From: Vitis vinifera
Lineage: Eukaryota > Streptophyta > Magnoliopsida > Vitales > Vitaceae
Direction of reading: 5' to 3'
DNA: 64,000 bases
NCBI RefSeq assembly: GCF_030704535.1
Contig: NC_081806.1
Location: forward strand, 3,545,001 to 3,609,000
The notes below the pieces were generated by a model, which made no database searches, was not told the origin of the DNA, and worked only from the letters and a program-made list of their open reading frames with translations. The position numbers and the translations under genes were made by a program. Below are positions 37,957 through 49,695 of the stretch, in pieces. Numbering within the stretch: the stretch's first letter is position 1; the number at the start of each line of letters is the position of its first letter.

Positions 37957-38751
37957 CACTAAAAAAACACATCATCCATCTTTTGATTTTCTTGCTCATT
38001 CATTTAATTCCCTAGAAAATTGGGGGAATATGTAAGGACGAAATGAATTTGTGACATATCCTTCCAAGAACTTGAGATAGCCTTGGTCTAGAAGAGCTAG
38101 AAACAACATAACAATCAAGGGTAGTCACTAGACCCACCATCATCATGACTCACTAAATGTCAATTGATCATTTTTAATCATTATAGTGATGATAAAAACC
38201 CCACTATGCTTCTCATGCACTTCCTAAAAAAATTATAAATAGTGAAATGGTTAAGCCATTCCTAAACCATAATAGTAACCCTTTAATGACACCATATTCA
38301 ATTCAATAATGGAGTACTAAATTCATTCTCCAAAAGTCTATAAAATGATCTAAGATTGTGCATAAAAAGGTAAAAGAACAAAAAGTCACTCTCTATCTGT
38401 TTTTCCTTTGATCAAACTCATGGTTGACTTGATCATTAGTAGAAGGATCGGTCTAGCAAAGAGTGTAACAAGGTTCTCCACATAAATACAAAATGAAATC
38501 AAGATTTCATGATAGCCTAAAATCTTTTATTATTTTATATTTCTCAACCAACTTAATCTATTGGTAATAGTGATAGTTCGAATCCATTGAATAGTCCATC
38601 GTTAAAAAAAATTTATTGGTGACGAAAAATTTCTATCGATAGACTTTTTGCCAACACATCTTTCTCCGACTACCATGCATCAAGATTATCCGTTGATAAA
38701 TGTTTATTCTGATAGTGTTTATCAATTGGGAAAAGTAAATTTTTTTTAGTG
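37957..38751. mobile_element. Possible non-autonomous CACTA-type element
   Basis: The left end reads CACTAAAAAAAC and the right end TTTTTTTTAGTG, giving inverted termini that begin with CACTA. A CCT trinucleotide follows the right end, and CCT is also found one base before the left end, compatible with an imperfect 3-bp target duplication. No transposase is seen. The short low-complexity terminus makes chance possible. Confidence 0.35.
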
Positions 38752-39528
38752 CCTCTTTCCCTTAAATCATAGCCCACACACTAGTTTCTTTCGTTTTATT
38801 TCCCTTACCTCATTCCCCTTCCATATTTCTTCTTCCATCACTTTTTCAATTTTGAAAAAAAAAAGAACAAAAATATAAGAATAAAAAAGAGATGGAGTCA
38901 CAATTACGCAATCATAACACCACCATGCACTATTGTAACCATTGTAATGCCATGGCAACAATAGCACCGTGATCATTTTTCTATTTTTTTTTTTTCATCC
39001 GGGTGAAGAAAGACCAAAAGGAGAATGGGAAAAAGTTAAGGTTAGAGGTATGATTAGGTGTAGGGTTCAATGGATATAGATATTCTTAAAGGCAAAAGTG
39101 TTTTAAGCATTTAACATTTTTTTTTAAATAAAATAAAATAAAAATAATAAAAGTAATAAGAGTGTGTTTGATAGTAATTTTGGGAAATATTTCTAATTTT
39201 TCTAGTACTTAAAACATAAAAAATTTTAAGTCTTACAAAAATTAAAAACACTTTTTAAAATTATTACCAAATGCATTTTAAAAAGAAGATGAAAATGTTA
39301 GGTAGCGATTCAATATCTATAGAACTTATAATTCGAGAATATCATATGAAATCTAAATTGTTAGATAAAAGTATAAACAAATGAAACCAAAATTATAAAA
39401 AAAAAATAAAAAATCAAATTGTAAATGTGATCTGTATTAATTGTTCACACTATGGGTAACATCAATCAGTAGTCAATATTTAGAATCCCATAAACAAGGC
39501 TATTCATTGTGAATGATTTAGAACTTAA
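38752..39528. other. AT-rich intergenic DNA
   Basis: No gene or clear repeat boundary is seen. The stretch includes simple poly-A/T runs and a short segment near 38890-38960 rich in CACCATGC-like words. Confidence 0.4.
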
Positions 39529-40748
39529 GGGAGTGTTTGGTGCTCGGGAATAGAGAGTGGGAATAGACATCTCATTCCTTTTCTCCCTTATTCCTATGTT
39601 TGGATAAATGTTAAGAAGGCGGAAATGAAATAAAAATTTGTTCCGACAGAAATCAAATCCAACTTATGAGTCAGATTTGCATTCATTAAAAGTAGGTGGT
39701 ATTCTGATTCATTAAACCTATTTGATAATATAAAATAACCTAAATTACTATTTTACCCTCTTATCTTGTTCTTCAAACCCGATGTTTATCTTCTTTGTAA
39801 AGGTAGAGATTCATTCATCATCCACTTCTTATCTTCTTTGCAAAGCTAGAGACCCACTCATCATTCAATTCTCTACAACAAGTGATTCTTCCAAATTGAA
39901 TCAATTAAACCTTCCACGATATTTAAAAAAAAAAAATCAATTTCTAATTTATAGAGTTTTGGATGTTCATTTTGATTGTTGGATCTAGGTTCTGAAAACT
40001 CCCTTCTACATCTTCGATCAGGTTTACCTTATTTTCTCTTTCTTCTTCTACTTCTTTATATGTGTTTCTTCTTCTCTATAAATCTATTAATTTTTTTTAT
40101 TAATTTATGTTTGGAATCTAAATTTGAATTATTTAAAATTTTGATAAAAGAACGAATATTTAAAATTTTTTAAGGTTATGGATTTTATCGGATATGATAC
40201 TTGTTGAAAATTAGAATAAATTTGAATTCTTTTATTTCCTTTTTTGAAAATAGAAAAAACATTTGCTAGCTTTGAGAATTTAAATATTATAATAAATAAT
40301 TTTTTTTGAAAAATATAATTTTATAACTACTTAAGCATGACAAATTATTCAAATTTTTAATAAAAATAATAATTGAATATTTGTGCATTAGGGTTATACG
40401 ATTTTTTATGGTTAATTTTTTATTTATTGAGTATATATATATTTTTTAGTCTTATTATTTAATAACAAAAAACCTCTCAAAATTTATTTTTTTAAAATAA
40501 AAGTAAAAATAAAAAAATATTTTAAATTATATGTAAGGATATTATTGTAAATTTATTTCTTTTTCATTTCCATTCCTATTATTATCAAACATTGGAATGG
40601 AAACAAATAATCATTCCAATCTTGCATTCCTAAGTTCATCCAAATGCTAGAAATGGAATCATCAAATTCATTCCATTCTATTTAAAAATAGGAAAGGAAA
40701 CAAAATATTATTTTCATTCCCTATTCCGATGTACCAAACAATTAAAGG
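39529..40748. mobile_element. Inverted-repeat element, long copy (about 1.2 kb)
   Basis: The left end is GGGAGTGTTTGGTGCTCGGG followed by AATAG. The right end, ATTCCGATGTACCAAACA, is its approximate inverse. Just inside the left end is TCTCATTCCTT and then a GTAGGTGGTATTCTGATTCATT block, which also occurs in the shorter copy at 52107. The interior is AT-rich with a plus-strand frame (39782-39988) of no recognised function. The element resembles a miniature inverted-repeat or deleted DNA transposon. The superfamily is not settled because the target duplication is unclear. Confidence 0.6.
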
Positions 40749-41149
40749 GAAATAATCAATGTCATAAATAAATGACTAATCATGTTCGTCTATGTAAATA
40801 GATGAAAAAGAAAAATACACATTAGGTGAATTATGGAAATATTAAGAAAAATGAAAAAGAAAAAGTAAGCAATAACTTAAAATCACTTGCTTAGTTTAGG
40901 ATTTGCCATGACAAATAAGTTATTAATTACTCAAACTCGACATGATTTTTGCTGATTTTGGTTAAATAAAATTGTTTTTGGGTTTAATTCATGTCGATCT
41001 ATGTGTAAAACATCAATTTGACTTGAATTTATACGTCAAGATTCATTATATTAACTCAATAATTATTTGCATTACATTTGGATTGACTTATTTAACCAAG
41101 TACCTAAGTTTTGAAATGATACAAATGTGATCTATCAACACAAATTGTC

Positions 41150-42420
41150 GTTCTTAATGTTTGGTTTAGTAAAGTACAAAATAAAGAAGAAAAAAAATTA
41201 ATAAAAATGATTTTTCTCATATTTGGTTTATTATTAAAAATATGAAGCAAAATTAAATATAATTAAAATTAAATAAAATTTTATGTATTTTCAAATTATT
41301 TAATCTTTATATTGATTAAGAAAAATAAGTAATATGAGGATGAAAGAACACATAAAAATAATTTATTAACTTTAAATTTATTTTTTAGTTTTTTCACTTT
41401 TTATTTTATTTTAGTTTTTCTTTCCCTCTTCTTTGGCTTTTATTTTTACTCAAAGTTTTTGAAACCACATATAACCTTAATATTTAAATATGCAAAGAAA
41501 AATAAGAAATATTAGCTTGAAAAAGTGTGTAAAAATAATTTATTGATTTTAAGATTGTGTTTGATTCTTACCAAGTACTAAAAAAATAAAAATAAAAATG
41601 TTACACTAAATGATTTTTTTAGCTATATTTTGTTCTCAAAAATCATGGAGGAAAGAAAAAAACTTAAGGAATTGTTTTTTTTTTTTTCATGTTTGGTTTC
41701 ACTGTGAAATATATGAGAGAAAATCAAATGTAATTAAAATTAATTTGAAATTCTTGTATTTTAAACTTAATTAATATGTATATAATGAAAAAAAATAAGT
41801 GAAATGAATTCAAAGAGCATATAAAAATAATTTATTGAATTTAAATATATTTTTTATTTTCATTTATTTTTTCCTTCTATTTACTTTTCCTCTATATTTT
41901 TTTCCCATTGTATTTTCCCTCAAATTTTATAAGAATTAAACATAGTCTTCATGTTTGATTTAACAAAAAAAATACAAAGAAAATTGAAATGAGTAAAACT
42001 TATTTATTTTCAAATTATTAAATCTTTATATAGAAAAGGAAGCAAAAAAGGTCGAATGAGTTTATAAAAAGATGCAAAAATAATTTGTTAACTTTAAACC
42101 TATTTTTTATTTTTCATCACTTTTCCTTTCCTTCTACATTCAATTTTTTCTTTCAAAATTTTCACCAACCAACCTTTGGTTAATGAAAAATACTAGGAAA
42201 TGGGAAATAAAAAAGTTGGAAAGAATTTGTCATTTGATTTACAATGAAAAATATAAAGAGAAATAAAAAATAATAAAAATTATTTAGATACTTTTATATT
42301 TTAAAATTATTTATTCTTGAAAGGGGAAAAAAATTATGCCATGTTACATTGTAGGAAATTGATAAGGAAAGAAAAAAAAAATACTAAAAATGATTTTTCT
42401 TATATTTTTGTTTTTTATTT
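41150..42420. repeat. Cluster of AT-rich dispersed repeats
   Basis: At least four degenerate copies, at about 41155-41460, 41680-41940, 41945-42180 and 42225-42420, repeat the same order of words. The order is GTTTGGTTTA or a variant, GAAAAATATGAAG, AAATATAATTAAAAT, TTTTCAAATTATTTAATCTT, AAATAAGTAAAATGA, AATAATTTATTAACTTTAA, and then a TTTTCCTTTC tract. Single copies elsewhere are at about 23726, 27120, 35700 and 35890. It has no coding capacity. Whether the units are tandem or independent insertions is unclear. Confidence 0.6.
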
Positions 42421-42499
42421 ATTCTTAATTTTCCTTTCTATTTTGTTTTTTTCCAAACCTAAATATTATTTTATTTTGTAGTTCTTTTAAACTTTTGTG

Positions 42500-43932
42500 T
42501 ATATTTTAAATTTTTATAAAATTATTATAATTTTAATAAAATATTAATTATATATTTATATCATCATCGACAACATCCAATCACCAACCTATCGATGGAG
42601 ACCCATGGGGCAATAATTTATTGGTAAACAAAATCCGGTTGTGAAAACATTGATCTTGTCCCATTTTTCAATTAAAGAAAAAAAAAAAAGAAGATAAAAA
42701 AGGGCAAAAGTTCTATTAGCCTTCTAAAGCCCAATTACCGACCCAATAAAGTTCCGGAGAAATTGTATCCTGGGCTCGTGGGCCAAGCCCATTATTCTTC
42801 CACTCGAAAACGACATTGCATAGAGTTTGTTCCCCATAGGATGTGGAAAAACCATACGAAAAATAGTTTTAATGCTACAAAAATTTATTTGCCTGTCATT
42901 GAATGATTTAAATAAACTATTTTTTTTTTCAAATTTATTCTTATAAACAAGTTTTTTTTTAAAATATTTACAGATCAAATAAAAATTAAATCACCTCTGA
43001 TTTTTGAAAAGTGACATACATAATTCAATTGAGATTTTTTTTTCCTCTAGAAACAAACATCTTAGAAATATTGAACAACAAAAAAATAAAATTTTTTAAA
43101 AATTTAAAATAAAATAATTAAAATTTAAATATAAATAAAACAAAAAAAATTAAAAATTTTAAAAATAAAATATTGACTTACATTGGATTTTAGTTCTTTT
43201 TAGGTATCAATTTTTTGGACTAGTGTATTTTATGAGAAGTGAAAAACAATATTTTATTTTTTACTTTTTTACTTTCTTTTTTAGTTTTAATTTAATTTTT
43301 AATTTTTAAAATAATTTTCTAATCAATTTTATTAAAAAATATAAGAAGATGAGGTGATTTATATAATACAAAATATGAAATTATTATTAATTAAAGGATT
43401 AAAAATAATTTTATTTATTACTTGAGGATATTAAAAAAAATTCACAATAATTTATATCTTATATTATATAATAAAAAAATTATAATGTATATACTTTTAT
43501 TAACTTCAAATAATAAATTAAATTTTTTATAATTGTATTTAATATTATAAAATAAAAGAATCATTTTAAAAAATAATTATCCGATATATGAAAAATTGCA
43601 TGCACAAAGATAAAACGTTCTTTTTCCCGTATATTTTCGGAGTAAAATCCCACTTTTCCCGGGTTATCGCGTACGTGGAATGAAAGGATGGGAATTCTTG
43701 AATAGTTGATTAGTTCGGTCTTCATCCATGAATCCATCTAGAAACAGTGGGCTTCAAGGTGCATTCCTTAGCCCATTGGGCCTGACACGACCGCCCGTAT
43801 GCCCTGTGCAGCCCCGTTAGCTGACTTGCTTGCGTCTATGGAATGACGTCAAGCACGAGGGCACAAAGATATATGACGCCATTCCTTGGAATTTAATAAA
43901 AGCTGTTTCCCACTTCTCCGCCGCCCCCACCC
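42500..43932 (+). repeat. Upstream region of thaumatin-like copy A, shared with copies B and C
   Basis: Two blocks are shared with other copies in the window. Block 1 (about 42510-42870) has an AAAGTTCTATTAGCC word, GGGCCAAGCCCATTA and GATGTGGAAA, and reappears at about 53250-53590. Block 2 (about 43570-43930) has ATGAAAAATTGCATG, AGATAAAACGTT, TAGTTCGGTCTTCATCCAT, CAGTGGGCTTC and GCCCATTGGGCCTGACACGA, and reappears in part at 53710-53885 and almost fully at 63140-63510. This shows that the promoter region was duplicated along with the gene. Confidence 0.8.
43844..43851. promoter_or_regulatory. Palindromic TGACGTCA element
   Basis: A perfect TGACGTCA (TGA/bZIP-type site) lies about 90 bp upstream of the TATA box of the complete thaumatin-like gene. 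The corresponding site in the copy at about 63614 reads TGAAGTCA, so it is broken there. TGA factors act on PR genes downstream of salicylate; the role here is inferred. Confidence 0.45.
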
Positions 43933-43940
43933 TATATAAA
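43933..43940 (+). promoter_or_regulatory. TATA box of thaumatin-like gene A
   Basis: TATATAAA follows a C-rich stretch, 58 bp before the start codon. The same box with the same flanks is found before the copies at 63508-63515 and 63726-63733. Confidence 0.8.
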
Positions 43941-43997
43941 CCCCTACCCATTTTCTCATAAACCACCATCACCACTACAAAGCCTGTCTTCCTCAAA

Positions 43998-44675
43998 ATG
44001 GGCCTTTTCAAAAGCCTCTCCATTTCCTCCTTCCTTCTCGCCACCCTCTTCTTCACCTCCGCCCATGCAGCCATTTTCAATATCCAAAACCATTGCTCCT
44101 ACACAGTTTGGGCAGCAGCTGTGCCGGGTGGGGGTAGGCGCCTCGACCGGGGACAGTCCTGGAGCCTGACTGTGAACCCTGGCACAACTGGAGCCCGTAT
44201 TTGGGCCCGGACCGGCTGCAGCTTCGATGGGGCTGGGCGTGGGAGGTGCCAGACCGGGGACTGCGGTGGCGTCCTCCAATGCACAGCCTATGGTGCACCC
44301 CCCAACACCTTGGCTGAATTCGCACTTAACCAGTTCAACAACCTGGACTTCTTTGATATATCCTTGGTCGATGGGTTTAATGTGCCTATGGCCTTTAACC
44401 CTACCTCCAATGGGTGCACCCGTGGGATACGGTGCACGGCCGACATCGTGGGACAGTGCCCCAGTCCGCTCCAAACTCAGGGTGGCTGCAATAACCCATG
44501 CACCGTTTTCAAGACCAATGAGTACTGTTGCAATTCCGGGAGCTGTGGCCCGACAGATTACTCAAGGTATTTCAAGACTAGGTGCCCTGATGCTTACAGC
44601 TACCCTAAGGATGATCAAACCAGCACCTTTACATGCCCTGGTGGTACCAACTATGAAGTTATCTTCTGCCCATAA
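43998..44675 (+). CDS. TLP: Thaumatin-like protein, PR-5/osmotin family, complete
   Basis: A single-exon gene of 225 aa, the usual size for osmotin-type proteins. Residues 1-24 are a signal peptide (hydrophobic core, cleavage after AHA). The mature chain starts AIFNIQN, contains [18 protein letters not shown] and [11 protein letters not shown], and ends FCP, as in grape thaumatin-like proteins. Sixteen cysteines are present, the full set for eight disulphides, and [15 protein letters not shown] is intact. An acidic cleft is expected from the conserved Arg/Glu/Asp positions ([12 protein letters not shown]). These secreted proteins are induced by pathogens and stress, are antifungal, and in grape accumulate in ripe berries. 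No C-terminal vacuolar extension is evident. A TATA box lies 58 bp upstream. The close paralogue at 63794 indicates a tandem family. Confidence 0.97.
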   Translation: MGLFKSLSISSFLLATLFFTSAHAAIFNIQNHCSYTVWAAAVPGGGRRLDRGQSWSLTVNPGTTGARIWARTGCSFDGAGRGRCQTGDCGGVLQCTAYGAPPNTLAEFALNQFNNLDFFDISLVDGFNVPMAFNPTSNGCTRGIRCTADIVGQCPSPLQTQGGCNNPCTVFKTNEYCCNSGSCGPTDYSRYFKTRCPDAYSYPKDDQTSTFTCPGGTNYEVIFCP

Positions 44676-45570
44676 AGCCTCTATTAACTATAGTATGCAT
44701 GTATTCGCCAGTCTAAACTACTAGGGTGCTTTTGAGTCCATGTTGAGATGCAAAAGTCTAAGGAATAAATTTGAGCACATGTATGTGTACTGAATGTGCT
44801 CATGCAACAACTTTTCTACGCTAGTAGAATAAATGGATGTTTTTATGAATCTTTGGGACTTTATGCATTTCATTAAGAAAGTATTTTATCGTTATTATAG
44901 GAAATATTTTTAGTCTTTTTAATATTTAAAAAATAAAAAATTTTAAATATTAAAAAAAGTAGCAACACTTCCTAAAATTATTAGGAAATCATTACCAATG
45001 GTTAATTTAGAGTCTTTAGACCACTGGAATGGAGGTTTCAAGGAAGAAAAAAAAAAAAGAAAAGGTTTGACTGGGAGCATAGCTTTGCTGACTGACCTCA
45101 CTCCCAAATCAATTTTCCATGTGGTGGAAGACACGATGGGTAGGCGGCTGTTAATGGAGAGTTTGGAGTTTCCCCACCCACTTTCAATTATATCCATTTA
45201 CATGGAAATATATAGGAAAAGAAAAAAATTTAATATTTTCAAATTTTAAAATTTTTCGTCAAAAGCATCTCCTTTCGATTGTTATATTAAAGATTTTGTG
45301 ATTTCAAATCTTTTCTGGTTTAAGTGCTGAATTCACCCTAAAGAGTTTGCCTTTTTTTTTTCTTTTCTTTTTCTGTCCCTATTTAATATATATAATTATG
45401 TAGATTTTCTATTTTGTATTTCATAGTACATAATTTTGATAATATTTAATGTCTTTTGCTTGATTCCCTGCATAGCACGTGGGTAGGATTATTTTTGGCT
45501 TTCAAATCTGCTTGCATCTTCAATGTAGCCTTCATGATTTCATTGAACTGAAGTGGATAGGACGAGCTTG
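44676..45570. other. 3' flank of thaumatin-like gene A
   Basis: AT-rich with no further gene. The first about 200 bp are probably 3' untranslated sequence. Small frames at 44943-45249 are not convincing. Confidence 0.4.
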
Positions 45571-45574
45571 AGTT

Positions 45575-45695
45575 ATTCGTAATGGTGCTGTCTGGCCTTG
45601 CTGCACATCTATCTACGACCATCATATACTCAGAGCAGTAATGGTGCTGTTTGGCCTTGCTGCACATCTGATCTACGACCATCCTACACACTAAG
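45575..45695. repeat. Two-copy tandem repeat of about 60 bp
   Basis: The block starting GTAATGGTGCTG, followed by GGCCTTGCTGCACATCT and ATCTACGACCATC, occurs twice in a row with few differences (about 45578-45613 and 45638-45683 for the core words). Confidence 0.75.
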
Positions 45696-45714
45696 AGCAC
45701 TAAACTTACTAGCA

Positions 45715-46480
45715 AAGATGAAAATATCGGTAATCACGTATATATCGGTACTTCGATCTCACGGATATATCGACGGATATTTTGAAAAATAATATCGATA
45801 AATCTAAAATTAATTAAAATTTATAAAAATATAAAAAAAATTCATAAAAATGTAATTAAAAGTATATTGCTATTTTTAAGTTGTTTTATTAAATAATTTG
45901 ATATATGTATAATATCGTATGGATCGATAAAAATATGAATTTTATAAATGTACATTTATTATTAAATTACATAATATTATGATATTTGATTGTAATATAT
46001 CTAATTTTAAAATATATATTAATATTAAAATTATGATCCATTTAATTCAATTGTATTAAACAATATAAAATAAGTTATGATATATGTATAATTTTTAAAT
46101 ATTTAATTAATTATTAATGATATTAAAAACATTATGAAGAAAATTATATAATTTTTATATTTTTGGTAATTAATTAAAATAAATTTTTGTATTTAATTAT
46201 CAAATAATTATAATTAATTTGCTCTTTAAAATATTCTTTTAATATTTTCTTTAGATAATGAGTTTAACTATATATATATATATATATATGTATAATGCAT
46301 ATGATATAATAAAGGTGAGTTTGCCCAGATGGTTAGTGGTTTGAACCTCAAACCTTTTGGTTTGGGGTACAAATGCGATATATCGATGAGATATCATCGA
46401 TTTTTTGGGTTTCTGGAGAAGTATTGCCGAAAATATCGTCGAACCGTGTTGACCCTTTCCGATACACGATATATCGCAAT
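45715..46480. repeat. ATATCG-rich repeat with inverted ends
   Basis: Both ends are crowded with TATCG/CGATA words: TATCGGTAATCACG, ATATATCGGTACTTCG, GATATATCGACGG and AATATCGATAAATC on the left (45722-45802), and GCGATATATCGATG, GAGATATCATCG, AATATCGTCG and CGATATATCGCAATATT on the right (46375-46482). The middle is AT-rich. CpG-containing words are rare elsewhere in this AT-rich DNA, so the concentration stands out. It looks like a repeat or transposon of a family I cannot name. Confidence 0.45.
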
Positions 46481-46481
46481 A

Positions 46482-46607
46482 TTTTCCTCCTTATTAGCAA
46501 TGTCCCACCAAAGTTGCGTGCATTGAATTGTATAATATCAGGATATTTTCCTCCTTGCTCACTAGCAATGCCCCACCAAAGTTGTGTGCATTGAATTGTA
46601 TAATCAA
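46482..46607. repeat. Two-copy tandem repeat of about 65 bp
   Basis: The block TATTTTCCTCCTT, AGCAATG(T/C)CCCACCAAAG, TTG(C/T)GTGCATTGAATTGTA is present twice, at about 46483-46541 and 46546-46602. Confidence 0.8.
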
Positions 46608-46757
46608 TTGACTGTTCACCTTTATATCTTCAATGACACTAGTTCTAGAGGTGCATTTTTTGTGTGCATCCTCATCGGATTTATCAGTGAAAATTTGATT
46701 TTTGAAAAAAGAAAAAAACAGTTGAAGTTCCTCTTTATTTTAGTTTTTTTTAAAAGA

Positions 46758-47207
46758 AAAACCAAAATAAGAAGAAAACCGTTCCAAATTCTTTGGAAAA
46801 GATATATATGTAAAAATTGAATTTAGACTAAAAGATTAGTCATTTATTGGAAAAGTACCATGGTGATGTGTAACATTTCTTCATGCTCATACATATATGT
46901 CTTTACTAAATGAATAAAAGAAACTATAACGATTAATTAATTAATCATAGATACCAAGATTAAGAACACAAATCAATATACAAACCAAAATAAGAAGAAA
47001 ATCGTTCCAAATTCTTTGGAAAAGATATATATGTAAAAACTAAATTTAGACTAAAAGATTAGTCATTTATTGGAAATGTACGATGGTGATGTGTAACATC
47101 TCTTCGTACTTATACATATATGTCTTTACTAAATGAATAAAAGAAACTATAATGATTGATTAATTAATTATAGATACCAAGATTAAGAACACAAATCAAT
47201 ATACAAA
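46758..47207. repeat. Tandem duplication of about 225 bp inside LTR-like copy 1
   Basis: The segment starting AACCAAAATAAGAAGAAAAC and ending with ACACAAATCAATATACAAA occurs twice in a row, at about 46758-46982 and 46983-47207, with only scattered differences. Confidence 0.85.
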
Positions 47208-49339
47208 AAAAAACGATAAAATCAAATTAAAATAATACCCGAAATAAATGACACGAGAATTTTACAAAATAATTTATTAAACAAATTAAAAATATATATA
47301 TTTCTAAAAAATTATTTTTTTAAGAAATCAAAAAGAAATTTATTAAAAACAATTTCAAATAAATAATTTCAATTTTATTTACATTCAAATTTTATTTTGA
47401 AGAAAATTAATTGCACTTAATTCATCAAAAGATTTTTTTTTAAAAAAAAAAATCAATTTGACAATAAAAATGATTTTTACTTACTTTTATTAGAAAATAA
47501 TAAATTTTTACAACTTTATTTAGAAAAAATATTTTTATTTTATTTTATTTACAAATGAATTAATTTATTTACAAATGAATTAATTTATTTACAAAAAAAA
47601 AATATTTTTAATCTAATTTTATAAAAAAAATGATTTTTACAACTTCAATTTACCAAAAAAAACTTTCATTTTATTTTTATTAAAAGGACATCGAAGACCT
47701 TTATTTATGAAAATTACTTATAATCTTATTCCAAGGAAAGAGAACTTATTTAAATATCATTTTTTTTTGGATAATTTTATTAAAGAAAAAACTTTTGGGC
47801 AATTTTAATTAAACAAAATAAATTTTCACACAATTATTATTAAAAATAATTAAATACAAGTTTTTGAATTCCTTTAAAAACATTTTTTGAATTTTTTATA
47901 AAACTTTTTAGAACTATTATTTTATTAAAAATTATTTACCAAATTGTATTTTTGGTTTGTTCAATACAAGTGAATATTTATAGAATCAATAGAAATAAAA
48001 CCAAATAAAAGTAGAAAATAAAATGTGTACACAACAAGCTTTCATCCTTCTTTTTCTATGTGAAATTCAACCCTTCATGTGTCACACATCCATACTCAGT
48101 CAATACTCAATAGAATACCAATGCAAGTAATGTAATGGGTCCATGCAAAACAAAAATGAATCAGTCCAAAACAAATATTCAAATCCAAATTTTAGAAGCC
48201 AATAACAAAATTCAAATTGGTCCAATGAATTTCACCAATGAAAATAAACTCAAATTAACAAGTATAACCCAACAAAAATATTTCATTTACTATAAGCATT
48301 AATTCAAAAATTTCAAATTAATAACTAATATATAAGCACAATCTAATATCCTTCAACAAGCAACAAATCAAAAGATTTTCAATTAAATCCAAATTTAATA
48401 TTTCATACTCCAAACTCAATTTAATAGGCAAACCCAAATCAATAACCAAAATCAAATTAAATAATTCATGAGCAAAACCCATATCAAATATCAATCAATC
48501 CAACAAATTTTACCAACAACAAAAATAGCTTAAATTCCATATTAATTAATAAACTCAAAACATGACAAATCAAAATAAATTCAATCAAACCTAAATTCAA
48601 TATCTTTAATTCAAGCCTAATTTAACACTCAAATCCAAAACCCAATAATCACCGAATCCAAATAAAACATAAACTAACAAACCCAAATTTATGAATACAA
48701 ATCAAAATACAAGGTACAAAATGATATCCAGATTATCTAAGCTTACAAATAATGTCCCGATCAAGTAAATGCAAACATGAAAATAATAAAAATTAGTCCA
48801 AACCAACAATCTCAATAATCAAGAACAAATTATTGTAGTAATTAAACAGAAATAATAAAAATAAAAGGACATAAAATTACCCGGAACCCATTGTAGTAAT
48901 TAAACAGAAATAAAAAAAATAAAAGAAAATAAAATTACCCAAATTTGAAGTATATTGTTGAAGGGTTGATAGAGGAGAATGAAAATAAAAATAAAATTAA
49001 AATGAAAGAAGATGAGAAGGAAAGAAAGAGAAAATGGTGAGATGGGAGACAGGTCGAAAGGGAGAAAGAGAGGGGAAAGGGGGGTCGCCGGTCGGCTAGT
49101 CACCGCCGCAGCAGATCACTGACGGTGACTGACGGGGCCGTGTTGCCGATAGTACGGGTTTAGTGAATGTGGTGAGGGAAAAATGAAGAAGAAAAGAAGA
49201 ACACAAAGGAAGATAAAAAAAAATACAAAGAAAAAAACGAAAAGGAAAGAAGAAAGGTGGGGCATGTTCTCTGGAAGTGGGTCTGGGGGGAGAAGAAGAA
49301 GGGGAAAAAAATGGGGAAAAAAAAAAAGAAAAAGAAAGA

Positions 49340-49690
49340 AAAGAGAGGAAAAAAGGAAGATAAAATGGAAGAGATGAGAGTGGGGGGTATGGGTTCTCTG
49401 ACGTGGGAATGGGCAGGAAAGAGAGAGTTGAGAGAATGGGTGGAGTAACTGGCAGAAAAAGAAAAAGAAAAGAAAATGAAAGAAAAGAGAGGAAAAAAGG
49501 AAGATAAAATGGAAGAGATGAGAGTGGGGGGTATGGGTTCTCTGACGTGGGAATGGGCAGGAAAGAGAGAGTTGAGAGAATGGGTGGACTAACTGGCAGA
49601 AAAAGAAAAAGAAAAGAAAAGAAAAGAATAGAAGAAGAAAGAAAATGAAAGAAAATGAGAGGAAAAAAGGAAGATAAAACGGAAGAGATT
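49340..49690. repeat. Purine-rich tandem repeat, unit about 142 bp
   Basis: Units starting near GAGAGGAAAAAAGGAAGATA and containing GGGTTCTCTGACGTGGGAAT and GGAAAGAGAGAGTTGAG start at about 49345 and 49487, with a third partial unit at about 49658. Open frames across it are low-complexity artefacts. Confidence 0.8.
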
Positions 49691-49695
49691 TAAAA

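Larger units (their letters stand above)
46650..49695. mobile_element. LTR-like dispersed repeat, copy 1 (diverged)
   Basis: The order of words matches the segment beginning at 56618. These are a G-T-rich start with CATCCTCATCGGA, AACCAAAATAAGAAGAAAAC, ATGGTGATG(T)G, TAATTAATTAATCATAGATACCAAGA, a long AT-rich middle, and then AAATTGGTCCAATGAATTTCA and AAGTATAACCCAACA. A purine-rich segment ends it. No coding capacity. By position and pairing it could be an LTR of a gypsy-type element. The divergence from copy 2 is high, so the two are probably not a pair from one insertion. Confidence 0.5.

Noticed and set aside
43956-44474. Long antisense frame over the thaumatin-like gene
   Set aside because: It is a shadow of the real gene, caused by its high GC third positions.
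46315-46362. tRNA-like or SINE head (GCCCAGATGGTTAGTGG followed by TTTGAACC)
   Set aside because: The A-box-like and B-box-like words are adjacent, not about 30-40 bp apart, and no cloverleaf can be drawn. It is most likely part of the surrounding repeat.
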